This document shows positions 50,902 to 60,128 of a stretch of DNA of 64,000 nt, in pieces. Every line of letters starts with the position of its first letter. Within the stretch, counting starts at the first letter, position 1. Source of the DNA: RZYX01 sp036654375 (GTDB lineage: Bacteria > Bacillota > Clostridia > Oscillospirales > Acutalibacteraceae); the NCBI GenBank assembly GCA_036654375.1, contig JAVVSD010000001.1, forward strand, positions 248,001 to 312,000. Reading direction: 5' to 3'. Below the pieces are notes generated by a model. It had not been told where the DNA came from and made no database searches. It saw only the letters and a list, made by a program, of their open reading frames with translations. Made by a program: the position numbers and the translations under genes.

Positions 50902-51765
50902 TCACTTTCTATCAATAGGCAGACTAATCCAACTGCCAAGCAATAAATCATATTCAGATGGAGAGAATTCTTCAAAACCGCTTCCGGGATAAAAAGTTAT
51001 TTCACCAAAATATAATTGATTATCAATTTCATAAAAATCAATCCTTGAAAAAATATTGTCTTTTGATAAGAATTCAGCAAGTTCAATCATTTTTTTAAAG
51101 TTTTCTGGCTTTTGAATTTTATTTTTATCTTTTGGATAGTGTCGTTCAAAAGGCATTACATTCCATTCCATATCGAAAAAGGTAACATTAAGACCGTTTT
51201 TTCTGCTTCTGTTACTGCAAACAAATGCGCACTTCGCTTCACCATTAAATACCATTATTTTATAATCCTTTATATCATGATCAAGCTTACTCTTCATATA
51301 CTTTTCAGCAATAATAAGTGGTTTAATATTTTTATAAGGCCATTCTCGGTTAACCCAAAAATATTCCCTTTTCATCCAAGCTTCAACTTGATGTCTTAAT
51401 TCTTCAATATTTATTTGAGACTTATTCTCACATATAAATATATCCCCTGATGTATGATTTGGCTTTAAAACAAATTCATTTGGTAATTTATCAAAATCTA
51501 TATCATCAAAGTTATCCCATACTCCAATAAGAGGAATTAAATACTCTTCTCCAATAGTATTTTTTATAAATTCTCTAACTGCAAACTTATCAGCCATAAT
51601 AGTATGTTGAGGATCTCTATCATGAAGTTTTAACCACTGCAGTTTTTCATTAAATGTTTGTGGATTATTTAGATTTAATTTTTTCCCAATCATTCTATAA
51701 TATAATAATTTCAAATAAATAGAATCGGGTAATAAATTTAACATTTTCTTTTTAATATTTATCAT
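50902..51765 (-). CDS. TupA-like ATP-grasp protein
   Basis: A 287-residue protein of the ATP-grasp TupA family: LNNPQTFNEKLQWLKLHDRD, MADKFAVREFI, LPNEFVLKPNHTSGDIFICE, IIAEKYMKSKLDHDIKDYKI and FSRIDFYEIDNQLYFGEITF show the nucleotide- and metal-binding pieces. The fold predicts ligation of an amine to a carboxylate. In a locus with UDP-glucuronate and galacturonate enzymes it may amidate a uronic acid, for example with an amino acid. The start ATG 51765 has AAGGA eight bases upstream. It is the last gene of the right operon. Confidence 0.87.
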   Translation of the reverse strand: MINIKKKMLNLLPDSIYLKLLYYRMIGKKLNLNNPQTFNEKLQWLKLHDRDPQHTIMADKFAVREFIKNTIGEEYLIPLIGVWDNFDDIDFDKLPNEFVLKPNHTSGDIFICENKSQINIEELRHQVEAWMKREYFWVNREWPYKNIKPLIIAEKYMKSKLDHDIKDYKIMVFNGEAKCAFVCSNRSRKNGLNVTFFDMEWNVMPFERHYPKDKNKIQKPENFKKMIELAEFLSKDNIFSRIDFYEIDNQLYFGEITFYPGSGFEEFSPSEYDLLLGSWISLPIDRK

Positions 51766-51786
51766 ATTAAACATCCTTTTTTAAGA

Positions 51787-53004
51787 TTAAATTATAAAAA
51801 ACTTATTATAATATGGAAATAAATTTTCCATGAAAATTGTCATTTGCGTTCTATACATATATAAAAAGCAATAACACAAAACAAAAGACCCAAAGCCATA
51901 TTTTAAAGTAGGCTTTTCCTTTGGAATAAAACGGTATGTCATAGAAAATATTACGATTCTTGCTAAATTTGAGTACAAAGATAATCTACCAAAATTAATT
52001 AAAGAACTATAAATGGTTACTATCGGTGAAAATGTTAATATTATTAAAAAGACCTTGTATTGTTGTTTGTACTTATTGGGAATATATCTCTCTAAAAACA
52101 ATCCTAATATTATTATTGGAACTATATCAAAACTTAATAAATTAATTTTTTCTCCATTTCCAAAAATATATGCACTATACTTTACTCCTAAAATAGGAAC
52201 TAAGTACTTAGACACTATAAATAAAGCTATAGGTATAAAAATTAAAATAATAGAATAATAAACAATAAGATACTTTTTCTTATTGTTAATATTAAAATTT
52301 ATAGCAAATGGAATAAGTATTAACCAAAACAATGCAGAAATATGAAAAAGTGAAGCAGTTAGAATTATCAACATAAATTTAAATGGTTTTTTAAGCCAAA
52401 TATTTTCTATAGAGTAAAGGAATATTGCCATGGCAATAAAAATCCTTACTAAGGCTACAGACAAAATCTGAAAATAAACAGTTGTAACTAATATAAAAAT
52501 TGCAAGCGGGAAACTTATAAAATCGGAATATTTTTGAAATGTTCTATAAAAAATTGCTATAGGAATAACAGCAAATACAATTTGGCAAATATAATAGTTA
52601 CCATTTGTTATTCTATAAATAATATAGTTTAAAACTTTAAAACCCAATTCTTCATCTGTAGAATTTATATACTCAACTAATGAACGACCATTTGCCAAGT
52701 TAAAAATTTGCAGATAAATTGGATCATCTATACCACTTAAATCTCTAAATCCCAAAATAAATGCAAGCAACAAAAATGAAAGTAAAACAAATAAATTCTT
52801 ATTTGTTTTACTTGAATTAATTTGAGAAATATAAATTAATCCGACGCTAAAGATGATAATGGAAACATAAAATATAGCGGTAGTTCTATTTGGAAAAGTA
52901 AAACTAAAAACAAAAAGAACTGAGAGAAACATAAATACGATAGGCAATAAAATTTTTAATTGACTGCTCTTTACTTCATTGTGAGAAATGTAAAGTCTAT
53001 TCAT
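51787..53004 (-). CDS. EpsG family polysaccharide polymerase (Wzy-like)
   Basis: A 405-residue integral membrane protein with about ten segments. LGFRDLSGIDDPIYLQIFN (EpsG signature R-D-x-x-G-x-D-D-x-x-Y), FKVLNYIIYRITNG and ASLFHISALFWLILIP with its conserved His are visible. EpsG-type proteins link repeat units on the outer face of the membrane. AGGAG precedes ATG 53004. A second member lies at 58949. Confidence 0.88.
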   Translation of the reverse strand: MNRLYISHNEVKSSQLKILLPIVFMFLSVLFVFSFTFPNRTTAIFYVSIIIFSVGLIYISQINSSKTNKNLFVLLSFLLLAFILGFRDLSGIDDPIYLQIFNLANGRSLVEYINSTDEELGFKVLNYIIYRITNGNYYICQIVFAVIPIAIFYRTFQKYSDFISFPLAIFILVTTVYFQILSVALVRIFIAMAIFLYSIENIWLKKPFKFMLIILTASLFHISALFWLILIPFAINFNINNKKKYLIVYYSIILIFIPIALFIVSKYLVPILGVKYSAYIFGNGEKINLLSFDIVPIIILGLFLERYIPNKYKQQYKVFLIILTFSPIVTIYSSLINFGRLSLYSNLARIVIFSMTYRFIPKEKPTLKYGFGSFVLCYCFLYMYRTQMTIFMENLFPYYNKFFII

Positions 53005-53034
53005 TTGTGTTCTCCTATTTGTATTTTATATAAC

Positions 53035-54138
53035 CTATAGCTTACAATAGAATTCTTCTAATTTTTTACTTATAGATTTCATATCATATCCTGCCTGTTT
53101 TAACTCTTCACTTGTATTTCTTCTGGTAAAATTGGTAGTCATATCTATAATTTTTTTGCACCAATCATTAGCAGAGTCATTTAAAGACATAAATTGCACA
53201 AGGTCAGTAATCCCAACTTGTTTAGTTATTGTATCAGATAATAAGCATGGCAAACCTGCACCTTGTGCCTCCACTATAGTACCAGGTAAACCTTCATGAA
53301 AAGATGGCATTACAAATATATCCATTGCCTGTAACAAATTTGGTATATCACTTCTGACACCTGTAAAAATAACCTTATCACTTAAACCTTTTTCTTTAAT
53401 ATGTTGTTCAATTTCTCCTTTTAGCTCCCCATCGCCTATTAATAGTAATACAGAGTTTGGTTGTATTTTTTGAACCTCATAAAAAATATCAACTAAAAAC
53501 TTATGGTTTTTCTGATGATGGAAACGTCCCACATTTCCTAAGACAAGCTGGTCATTAATTTTTAGCTCTTGTCTCAACATATTTCTATTTTCCAAGTTGA
53601 AAACGAACCTTTCAGTTTCAATTCCATTATTAATTATAACACATTCACCTGCATTATATTGCTTTTCACCAAATAGCCACTTGGCTGCTAAATCAGAACA
53701 AGCAAAATAATGTGTAGCATAATTTTTTATATTCCGCCTGTGGAGTAAGTGCAAATACTTATGAAGGCCACTTCCACCTTCTTGTGTATTCCTACTATGG
53801 ACAATTCTTACCGGTACGCCATTATTCTTAGCTGCTATAAGAGGAGATACATTTGTTAAAGAACTTACATGATAATGAATTATATCATATTCTGGATGTT
53901 CTTTAAAAAACTTGTCCAAATTGTTTTTATACTTAATTGGTCCAGCCCTTCTACCTTCAATAGAATATATTTTACTTCCCAATGAACGAACTTCTTCATT
54001 ATAATGACATTCTTCAGAAGTATGCATTAAAAAATCAAACATAACTTTATTTCTATCAATGTTTCTAAGTATATTAACCAAGGTAGTTTCTAATCCGCCT
54101 CTATTTAAGCTATTAACTATGTGCAGTACTCTTACCAT
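53035..54138 (-). CDS. GT4-type glycosyltransferase (EpsF-like)
   Basis: A 367-residue GT-B enzyme starting VLHIVNSLNRGGLETTLVNI, with YDIIHYHVSSL, LGNVGRFHHQKNHKF, LLIGDGELKGEIE and the E-x7-E motif EGLPGTIVEAQGAGLPC. It shares long stretches with the transferase at 39353, including the ACSD-AAKWLFG region and the C-terminal NDWCKKI block, so the two are paralogues. GAGGAG precedes ATG 54138. The sugar is unknown. Confidence 0.92.
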   Translation of the reverse strand: MVRVLHIVNSLNRGGLETTLVNILRNIDRNKVMFDFLMHTSEECHYNEEVRSLGSKIYSIEGRRAGPIKYKNNLDKFFKEHPEYDIIHYHVSSLTNVSPLIAAKNNGVPVRIVHSRNTQEGGSGLHKYLHLLHRRNIKNYATHYFACSDLAAKWLFGEKQYNAGECVIINNGIETERFVFNLENRNMLRQELKINDQLVLGNVGRFHHQKNHKFLVDIFYEVQKIQPNSVLLLIGDGELKGEIEQHIKEKGLSDKVIFTGVRSDIPNLLQAMDIFVMPSFHEGLPGTIVEAQGAGLPCLLSDTITKQVGITDLVQFMSLNDSANDWCKKIIDMTTNFTRRNTSEELKQAGYDMKSISKKLEEFYCKL

Positions 54139-55310
54139 TTTGAATTCTCCTCTTTGACCATTTGAAAGAACTTGAATCTTTTCTCTTCTAAGATTTCCTT
54201 TTTATACATTAATGCTTCCGCATAATTTTTATTAGCACTAAATATTTGGCTTTCTTCATTCATACTTAAAATGCTATTACAAATATTATTTACTACATTA
54301 TTGTTTCTTTTAAAAATACAGGTTTCATGTAATAATTCTGGTATTCCGCCAACATCTGAACCTATGCAGGGAACAGCCCTACTCATTGCCTCAACAAGTG
54401 ACCTTGGCAATCCCTCAGTCATACTTGGTTGAATATAAATATCAATGGAATCAAACCAATCGAAAACCTTATCATGAGACATTGTTCCCAAAAACAATAC
54501 TTGATCCCTTAATCCATATGATTGCACTATGCTTTTTAAATATGATTGATCTCCTCCGCCAACAATTTGATATTTATATTTTGTTATTCCTTGTTTTTTC
54601 AATCTTGCTATAGCTTCTATAACATCACGGTGACCTTTATATTTTACATTAACCGCTCCTAATGTTCCTAAAATAATTTTGCTGTTATTTGACTTTTCTT
54701 TAATCTTGGTAATTCTTTTCTCAAGGATTTTATTATCAAAATCAATTAACTCAACATCAGATACACCAATAGTTTTGCCTTTGCTTGGGTATCTTCTTTG
54801 TAAAAAGCTGTTGGTAACATAAGTTACATATGGCGCTTTTTTTATTAGTGCTCTAGCTTCAATAAAGCTCCACGGTGCAATTAGTTTGCCTTTAATGCTA
54901 TGATGCCACAGTGAGTCCCACGCACAACCAATTGATTCAATAATATACTGTTTATGATGTTTTTTACATTCTCTTGCTGCTATTCTCCCTGTTTGTCCAG
55001 AAAATCTTGCTACTATAAGATCCGACTCAGAAACAAGTTGGCCTATAAGTCTTTTTACTTTTGGTTTATCAATAAAGATTCCCTTAACTGACATATAGTT
55101 AGGAACCCCTACTATTTTATATTTAGATGGAATTTTCGTATATTGAGATAGTATATCATTAACTGACAATGGTTTGGTTCTTACTACCATAGTGATATCA
55201 TCTGTAAAATATCTATATCTTTGCAACGTCTTTGGGGTTATTTCAATACCATAATAATTTCCGTTATCATCATATTTTAATGTAGCATCGTGAACAAAAA
55301 GAAGTTTCAT
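54132..55310 (-). CDS. GT4-type glycosyltransferase
   Basis: A 392-residue GT-B transferase. The donor half has ILGTLGAVNVKYKGHRDVIE, YQIVGGGDQSYLK, FLGTMSHDKVFDWFDSIDIY and the motif EGLPRSLVEAMSRAVPCIGS. The N-terminal half is more divergent (LLFVHDATLKYDDNGNYYG). It overlaps both neighbours by 4-7 bp, showing translational coupling. GGAG precedes the ATG. Substrate unknown. Confidence 0.9.
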   Translation of the reverse strand: MKLLFVHDATLKYDDNGNYYGIEITPKTLQRYRYFTDDITMVVRTKPLSVNDILSQYTKIPSKYKIVGVPNYMSVKGIFIDKPKVKRLIGQLVSESDLIVARFSGQTGRIAARECKKHHKQYIIESIGCAWDSLWHHSIKGKLIAPWSFIEARALIKKAPYVTYVTNSFLQRRYPSKGKTIGVSDVELIDFDNKILEKRITKIKEKSNNSKIILGTLGAVNVKYKGHRDVIEAIARLKKQGITKYKYQIVGGGDQSYLKSIVQSYGLRDQVLFLGTMSHDKVFDWFDSIDIYIQPSMTEGLPRSLVEAMSRAVPCIGSDVGGIPELLHETCIFKRNNNVVNNICNSILSMNEESQIFSANKNYAEALMYKKEILEEKRFKFFQMVKEENSKW

Positions 55311-56428
55311 TGTTTTTCTCCACTCATAAAAGTAATCATGCTATCATAAATCTGTTTCATTTTTTCTGAGACAATATTGATAGTAAAATTTTTAACAGTT
55401 TGAATATTATGTTCACCCATTTTTAAAGCTAAACCATTATTTAAAATATTATTGATTGCTTTTCCAAATTCTATGTCATCTAAAGGATTAATTAAACATC
55501 CTCCGCAATCATCAATTAAATCTACATTGCCTCTTATTTTAGATACTACGCATGGTAGTCCACTAGCCATTGCTTCCATAAGAGAAACGGATAATCCCTC
55601 TCTAAATGATGGGAAACAAAAAATATTTGCCATTGTGTATAATTCAATTACATCTTTTCTATATCCTAAAAGATGAATGTTGCTTTTTAAATTTAAGGTT
55701 TCAATAAGGGTATTATACTCTTCTTTCAAAGGTCCACATCCAGCAATAAAATAATGTATTTTACTATTATTTAATTTTGAAATTGCATTAATTATCACTT
55801 TATGATTTTTGTTTTCATTTAATTCACCAACTGATAATACTACAAAGTCATCGTCAGATATTCCCAGTTCTTTTCGTTTTTCTGCTCTATTCACTTTACA
55901 ATTGGCTATTTTATCCGTATCAAGACCCACACCTGGAACATAATATATATTTTTTGCTTTCATTTTTTCTTTTGCGAGATTATAGTCTTCTTTATTTATA
56001 GTAATTAATGCATCTGTAAATTTGGATAAATATTTTTCAACCGGATAAAATGCTATCCAATTCACTAAAGGTGCTCCTTTATAAAAATGAAACCCATGTG
56101 CAGTATAAACAACTTTGGTATTATTTTTTTTTCTTGATTTTTTAGCAGCTAACCGAGCAATAGCTCCTCCTACGGGAGTGTGACAATGAATAATATCATA
56201 TTTTTCAGTATCAATCATACTTTTTAGTTGTGTATAGGCTTTTATGTTATTAATTTTAAATGGGTTTCTTTCAAACGGGACAACATGCTCTTTATCACAA
56301 TTGGGGAATGACATATATTCATTAGTAGCTACATGCACCTCGAAACCTAAATTTTTAAAATATTTTAAATATGGCAAGTGAAATGTGTTGATATGAATTG
56401 GAACTGTTGCAACAAACAAAACTTTCAT
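55307..56428 (-). CDS. GT4-type glycosyltransferase (EpsD-like)
   Basis: A 373-residue transferase. KVLFVATVPIHINTFHLPYL, YDIIHCHTPVGGAIARLAA and VVYTAHGFHFYKGAPLVNW are features of EpsD/PglA-like GT4 enzymes that add the second sugar to undecaprenyl-linked N-acetylated bacillosamine-type sugars. The donor half shows VLSVGELNENKNHKVI, FIAGCGPLKEEYN and EGLSVSLMEAMASGLPCVV. With PglC/PglD/PglE homologues just upstream, it may act right after chain initiation. That step assignment is inference. Confidence 0.9.
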   Translation of the reverse strand: MKVLFVATVPIHINTFHLPYLKYFKNLGFEVHVATNEYMSFPNCDKEHVVPFERNPFKINNIKAYTQLKSMIDTEKYDIIHCHTPVGGAIARLAAKKSRKKNNTKVVYTAHGFHFYKGAPLVNWIAFYPVEKYLSKFTDALITINKEDYNLAKEKMKAKNIYYVPGVGLDTDKIANCKVNRAEKRKELGISDDDFVVLSVGELNENKNHKVIINAISKLNNSKIHYFIAGCGPLKEEYNTLIETLNLKSNIHLLGYRKDVIELYTMANIFCFPSFREGLSVSLMEAMASGLPCVVSKIRGNVDLIDDCGGCLINPLDDIEFGKAINNILNNGLALKMGEHNIQTVKNFTINIVSEKMKQIYDSMITFMSGEKQ

Positions 56429-56450
56429 AATTTAGTACCTCTTAATTAAT

Positions 56451-57080
56451 TCACTTTTTGATTTTTGTAGATGGAATCCCAATATATGTTCCTTCGCAAC
56501 TTATATTTTTCACCACTACTGCACCGGCTCCAACATTACAGTTTTCACAAATTGTAATATTATTCCTTACTATTGATCCTATACCTAACCATGACTTTGA
56601 TCCAATACTTACTGTTCCAGCAGTATGCGAACCAGGAGAAACATGAACAAAATCCCCTATAATATTATCATGATCTATGGTGGCCGCTGTATTTATAATA
56701 CATCCAGCCCCAATAGTTGTATCGCAGTTAATTACTGCGTTCGCCATAACAACTGAGCCTTCTCCAATTTTTACTCTTTCCCCAATAATTGCAGATGGAT
56801 GCACTAAAATTGGAATGGTTACATTTAAATATTTTAATTTCATTTGAAATTTTGCTCTGGTTTCATTGTCTCCAATGCCAACTATCATGTCAAATTCATC
56901 AATAAAATCTTTTATATTTGATGTATTACCAATCGTATCGTAATTAGCCAAAGATTTTTTAGACTCACTATCATCTAAAAAGGCAATGTGTGAATAAGTA
57001 TTCATGCATAGAGCAATATTAGCAATAACGCGACCATGCCCACTTGCGCCAATTATTAAAAGCTTATCTTTATTATTCAT
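56451..57080 (-). CDS. Sugar O/N-acetyltransferase (NeuD/PglD family)
   Basis: A 209-residue left-handed beta-helix acetyltransferase. The N-terminal sugar-nucleotide binding part has LLIIGASGHGRVIANIALCM. The helix repeats begin at VHPSAIIGERVKIGEGSVVM and include catalytic-type His in AATIDHDNIIGDFVHVSPG, ending VGAGAVVVKNIS. In PglD/EpsM enzymes this acetylates the amino group made by the aminotransferase. Both partners (57073 transferase, 57804 aminotransferase) are encoded next to it. AGGG lies before ATG 57080. Confidence 0.9.
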   Translation of the reverse strand: MNNKDKLLIIGASGHGRVIANIALCMNTYSHIAFLDDSESKKSLANYDTIGNTSNIKDFIDEFDMIVGIGDNETRAKFQMKLKYLNVTIPILVHPSAIIGERVKIGEGSVVMANAVINCDTTIGAGCIINTAATIDHDNIIGDFVHVSPGSHTAGTVSIGSKSWLGIGSIVRNNITICENCNVGAGAVVVKNISCEGTYIGIPSTKIKK

Positions 57081-57720
57081 TAGTATTACCCTCTACTTGT
57101 ATACCTGTAAACACTTCCATTGTTGAACTTGTTTCGCTACTAATTCCTTCTTTTTTTACTACAGCGCCAATAGTCTTAAATAGTATTTTTAAATCATTGC
57201 AGAATGTGATGTTATCGACATATTGAATGTCAAGATTGAATTTCTTTTCCCATGTGTTACTATTACGACCGCAAGCCTGTGCAAGACCCGTTAAGCCTGG
57301 AAGTACCTCATGTCTTCGTTTTTGAAAGTCATTATATAAATCCAAGTATTGTACTAATAATGGTCTTGGTCCGATAATGCTCATGTCACCCTTAAGAATA
57401 TTAATCAATTCTGGTAATTCATCAATACTTGTTGAACGTAGTAATTGTCCAAACTTAGTAAGTCGTATTTCATCAGGCAACAACTCACCGTTTTCATTTT
57501 TTCCATTTGTCATGGTTCTGAATTTGTAAAGCTTAAAAATCTTTTCATTTCTTCCAGGTCTTTCCTGCTTAAAGATTAAAGGAGAGCCAAGTTTGATTCT
57601 AACTAGAATTGCTGTAATTAAAAGCAATGGGCTTAAAGCAACTACCGCCAATAACGAAAGGCAAAAATCCAATATACGTTTTATAAACTTTTCATATATT
57701 CCTTTGGGTTTATGAGTCAT
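57073..57720 (-). CDS. Initiating phosphoglycosyl transferase (PglC/EpsL-like)
   Basis: A 215-residue membrane-associated enzyme with one N-terminal hydrophobic helix (about 14-37, FCLSLLAVVALSPLLLITAI), the conserved GSPLIFKQERPGRNEKIFKL with FKLYKFRTM (62-70), the catalytic Asp-Glu (100-101) in STSIDELPELIN, and IIGPRPLLVQYLDLY. It transfers a sugar-1-phosphate, probably a bacillosamine-type sugar, to undecaprenyl phosphate and so starts each repeat unit. It is the only initiating transferase in the window. The start is ATG 57720 after GAAGG. Confidence 0.93.
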   Translation of the reverse strand: MTHKPKGIYEKFIKRILDFCLSLLAVVALSPLLLITAILVRIKLGSPLIFKQERPGRNEKIFKLYKFRTMTNGKNENGELLPDEIRLTKFGQLLRSTSIDELPELINILKGDMSIIGPRPLLVQYLDLYNDFQKRRHEVLPGLTGLAQACGRNSNTWEKKFNLDIQYVDNITFCNDLKILFKTIGAVVKKEGISSETSSTMEVFTGIQVEGNTNE

Positions 57721-57803
57721 TATATTTACCTTCTTTTACATACACTTTTATTGCAACTTGCACCATCTATATTTAAATGAAACAAACAAGATTATTTAAA
57801 CCA

Positions 57804-58937
57804 TCAAACATTCCAAAAGCTCAAAACTGTTTTGATAACCCTATCAAGGTCTTCATCAGTCATTTTTGTATCGCTTGGTAAGCAAACACCTTTTTCAAAG
57901 ATATTTTGTGCAGTTGTATTATTATCAATATAGTCACAATCTCTAAAAAATGGTTGCATATGCATTGGTTTCCAAATAGGACGTGATTCTATATCATCTG
58001 CTTCCAAAGCATCCATAATCATAGTAGGTGTTATTCTACCGTTTAATAAAATGCAAGAAAGCCAGCAATTGCCTCTTTGACTTTTAGGTTGTGGCATCAT
58101 TTCAATTTCCTTAATATCCGCGAAGGCATTTTTATAATAATCAAAAATATATCTCTTTTTTTCTACACGCTTGTCCAGAACTTTGAGCTGCCCACGACCA
58201 ATTCCCGCAACTATATTACTCATTCTATAATTATATCCAATTTCGCTGTGCTGGTAATGCCTTGCCGGATCTCTAGATTGCGTTACCCAAAAACGGACCT
58301 TCTTTGCTCTTTCTTGTGCATCTTCTGTATTAAAAAGGAGCATACCGCCACCACTGGATGTTATAATTTTATTACCGTTAAAACTTAGGATTGCCGAATC
58401 CCCAAAAGATCCAACTGGCTTTCCTGCATAAAGTGTTCCAAAAGCCTCGGCCGCATCTTCAATAAGTGGAACATTGTGTTTCTTGCAAATAACTAAAATT
58501 TCTTCAAGATTTGCAGCAATACCATAAAGATGAACGACTATAACAGCTTTTACATTTGGATACTTTTTAAATGCTTTTTCAAGTGCTACTGGAGACATAT
58601 TCCATGAGTCTTGCTCGCTATCAATAAATACAGGCTTTGCCCCTTGATAAATAATTGGATTAGCAGTCGCCGAAAAGGTAAGTGATTGACAAAACACTAT
58701 ATTACCCTCTGAAACCCCGAAGGATTTAAGCGCCATATGAATAGCTGAAGTTCCAGAAACTAGAGCTGCTGCTTCTTTTACTCCAACCTTCGATGCAACC
58801 TCCTTTTCAAACTCGTTTACATTCTTACCCAAAGGAGCAATCCAATTTGTGTCAAACGCCTCCTTAACAAATTCTTTTTCATAACCTTCATCACTCATAT
58901 GAGGAGAAGCCAAGAAAATATGTTGTTTTACCGACAT
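57804..58937 (-). CDS. DegT/PglE-type sugar aminotransferase
   Basis: A 377-residue PLP enzyme of the DegT/DnrJ/EryC1 family. GTSAIHMALKSFGVSEGN binds the cofactor phosphate; VVHLYGIAANLEEI, PLIEDAAEAFGTLYAGKPVG and the Schiff-base lysine K190 in SFNGNKIITSSGGGML follow. MSDEGYEKEFVKEAFDTNWI is typical of PglE/EpsN. It should make the 4-amino sugar for the acetyltransferase. The 4,6-dehydratase (PglF/EpsC) that would feed it is not within the window. Confidence 0.94.
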   Translation of the reverse strand: MSVKQHIFLASPHMSDEGYEKEFVKEAFDTNWIAPLGKNVNEFEKEVASKVGVKEAAALVSGTSAIHMALKSFGVSEGNIVFCQSLTFSATANPIIYQGAKPVFIDSEQDSWNMSPVALEKAFKKYPNVKAVIVVHLYGIAANLEEILVICKKHNVPLIEDAAEAFGTLYAGKPVGSFGDSAILSFNGNKIITSSGGGMLLFNTEDAQERAKKVRFWVTQSRDPARHYQHSEIGYNYRMSNIVAGIGRGQLKVLDKRVEKKRYIFDYYKNAFADIKEIEMMPQPKSQRGNCWLSCILLNGRITPTMIMDALEADDIESRPIWKPMHMQPFFRDCDYIDNNTTAQNIFEKGVCLPSDTKMTDEDLDRVIKTVLSFWNV

Positions 58938-58948
58938 TTTAAGTCACC

Positions 58949-60100
58949 TCAAAAATTAAATAATGTAGATACATATGGAATACCAATATATTTTCCTTCT
59001 TCAGTAAAGAAGGAATATGTTCTAAAAATCATATAACTATATAAAATGATTTTTACTACAACTGACGATACTGAATATCTGACTTTTGAGTAGCACTTAC
59101 AAAGTGATGGGATAAGTGCAAACAATACTGGCATAAAGTACATTGTCATTCTATACATAATTGAAATCTTATATTGTAATGGAATGCATATTAAACAAAT
59201 TGGCAGTGCAATTATCAATACTTTGTTAAGTGAGTTAATCTCAATCATTTCTCGGTATTTGATTATTGATAAAATAAATATAACCGCTATTGCTATATTT
59301 GTACCCCATGCTATAGAGGATTCTCCAAGATAGGCTTGATATTTTTCACTACTCAAAAATATGACACTAACTAATTTAATAGCGATTAGTGCCCCTAACA
59401 TTCCCAAACAAACGCACTCAAGTAGTCTTCTTACAGGATATTTTTTAGTCTTTTCAATCAATAAGGTTACAATCCAAACAAGAATAAGTATAACAGAAGA
59501 CATATGAATACTCATTGCAATTAATATTAATATAAATGACCATATCCACTTTTTCTTATCTAAACTAATAAAAACTATTAGACCTATACAAACCCCTATT
59601 GACATTCTTAATGTATTAAATTGAGAAATAAGATTTGTTAAAATTAAAAAAGTTGTAAAAACTGAAAATTTATTAATTTTAAGATGTTGCAAAAATTGTA
59701 CTGTCAATATGAATGTTAGTGAATGCCAAAAGAAAAGTGAAAGTTGATAGTTTTCAGATAATTGTCTTAAAATCCAATTTACAATTGTAAAACCAATCTC
59801 CATATTGGAATTATTAATTGATTCTGATAACGGAATATTGGCTTGTGTGAAAACGCCAAGATATTCAATTGAATCTGTACCGCCAATATTAAATTCTCCA
59901 AAATATTCTATCTTTCTAAAAACAGAAAATATAATGTAAATTAAGTATGCAATAAATACAAGAAAAAATCTATAGTTAATTATTCGTGACCCATTTAAAT
60001 AAAAACTTTTCATTAAAGTACTTGGACATTCCTGGGCATATGTTTTTATAAGCAGTGACATAGTAATAAGGACTGCGATATATGGAAACGTATTAATCAC
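58949..60100 (-). CDS. EpsG family polymerase, second copy
   Basis: A 383-residue membrane protein with about ten segments. NIGGTDSIEYLGVFTQAN resembles the G-x-D-x-x-x-Y motif of EpsG proteins, and IAMSIHMSSVILILVWIV carries the conserved loop His. The sequence is far from the copy at 51787. The start is GTG 60100 with GAGGGG upstream. Two polymerases in one locus are uncommon. Confidence 0.85.
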   Translation of the reverse strand: MINTFPYIAVLITMSLLIKTYAQECPSTLMKSFYLNGSRIINYRFFLVFIAYLIYIIFSVFRKIEYFGEFNIGGTDSIEYLGVFTQANIPLSESINNSNMEIGFTIVNWILRQLSENYQLSLFFWHSLTFILTVQFLQHLKINKFSVFTTFLILTNLISQFNTLRMSIGVCIGLIVFISLDKKKWIWSFILILIAMSIHMSSVILILVWIVTLLIEKTKKYPVRRLLECVCLGMLGALIAIKLVSVIFLSSEKYQAYLGESSIAWGTNIAIAVIFILSIIKYREMIEINSLNKVLIIALPICLICIPLQYKISIMYRMTMYFMPVLFALIPSLCKCYSKVRYSVSSVVVKIILYSYMIFRTYSFFTEEGKYIGIPYVSTLFNF

Positions 60101-60128
60101 TGTATTTTGCCCCTCACTTTAACTTAGT

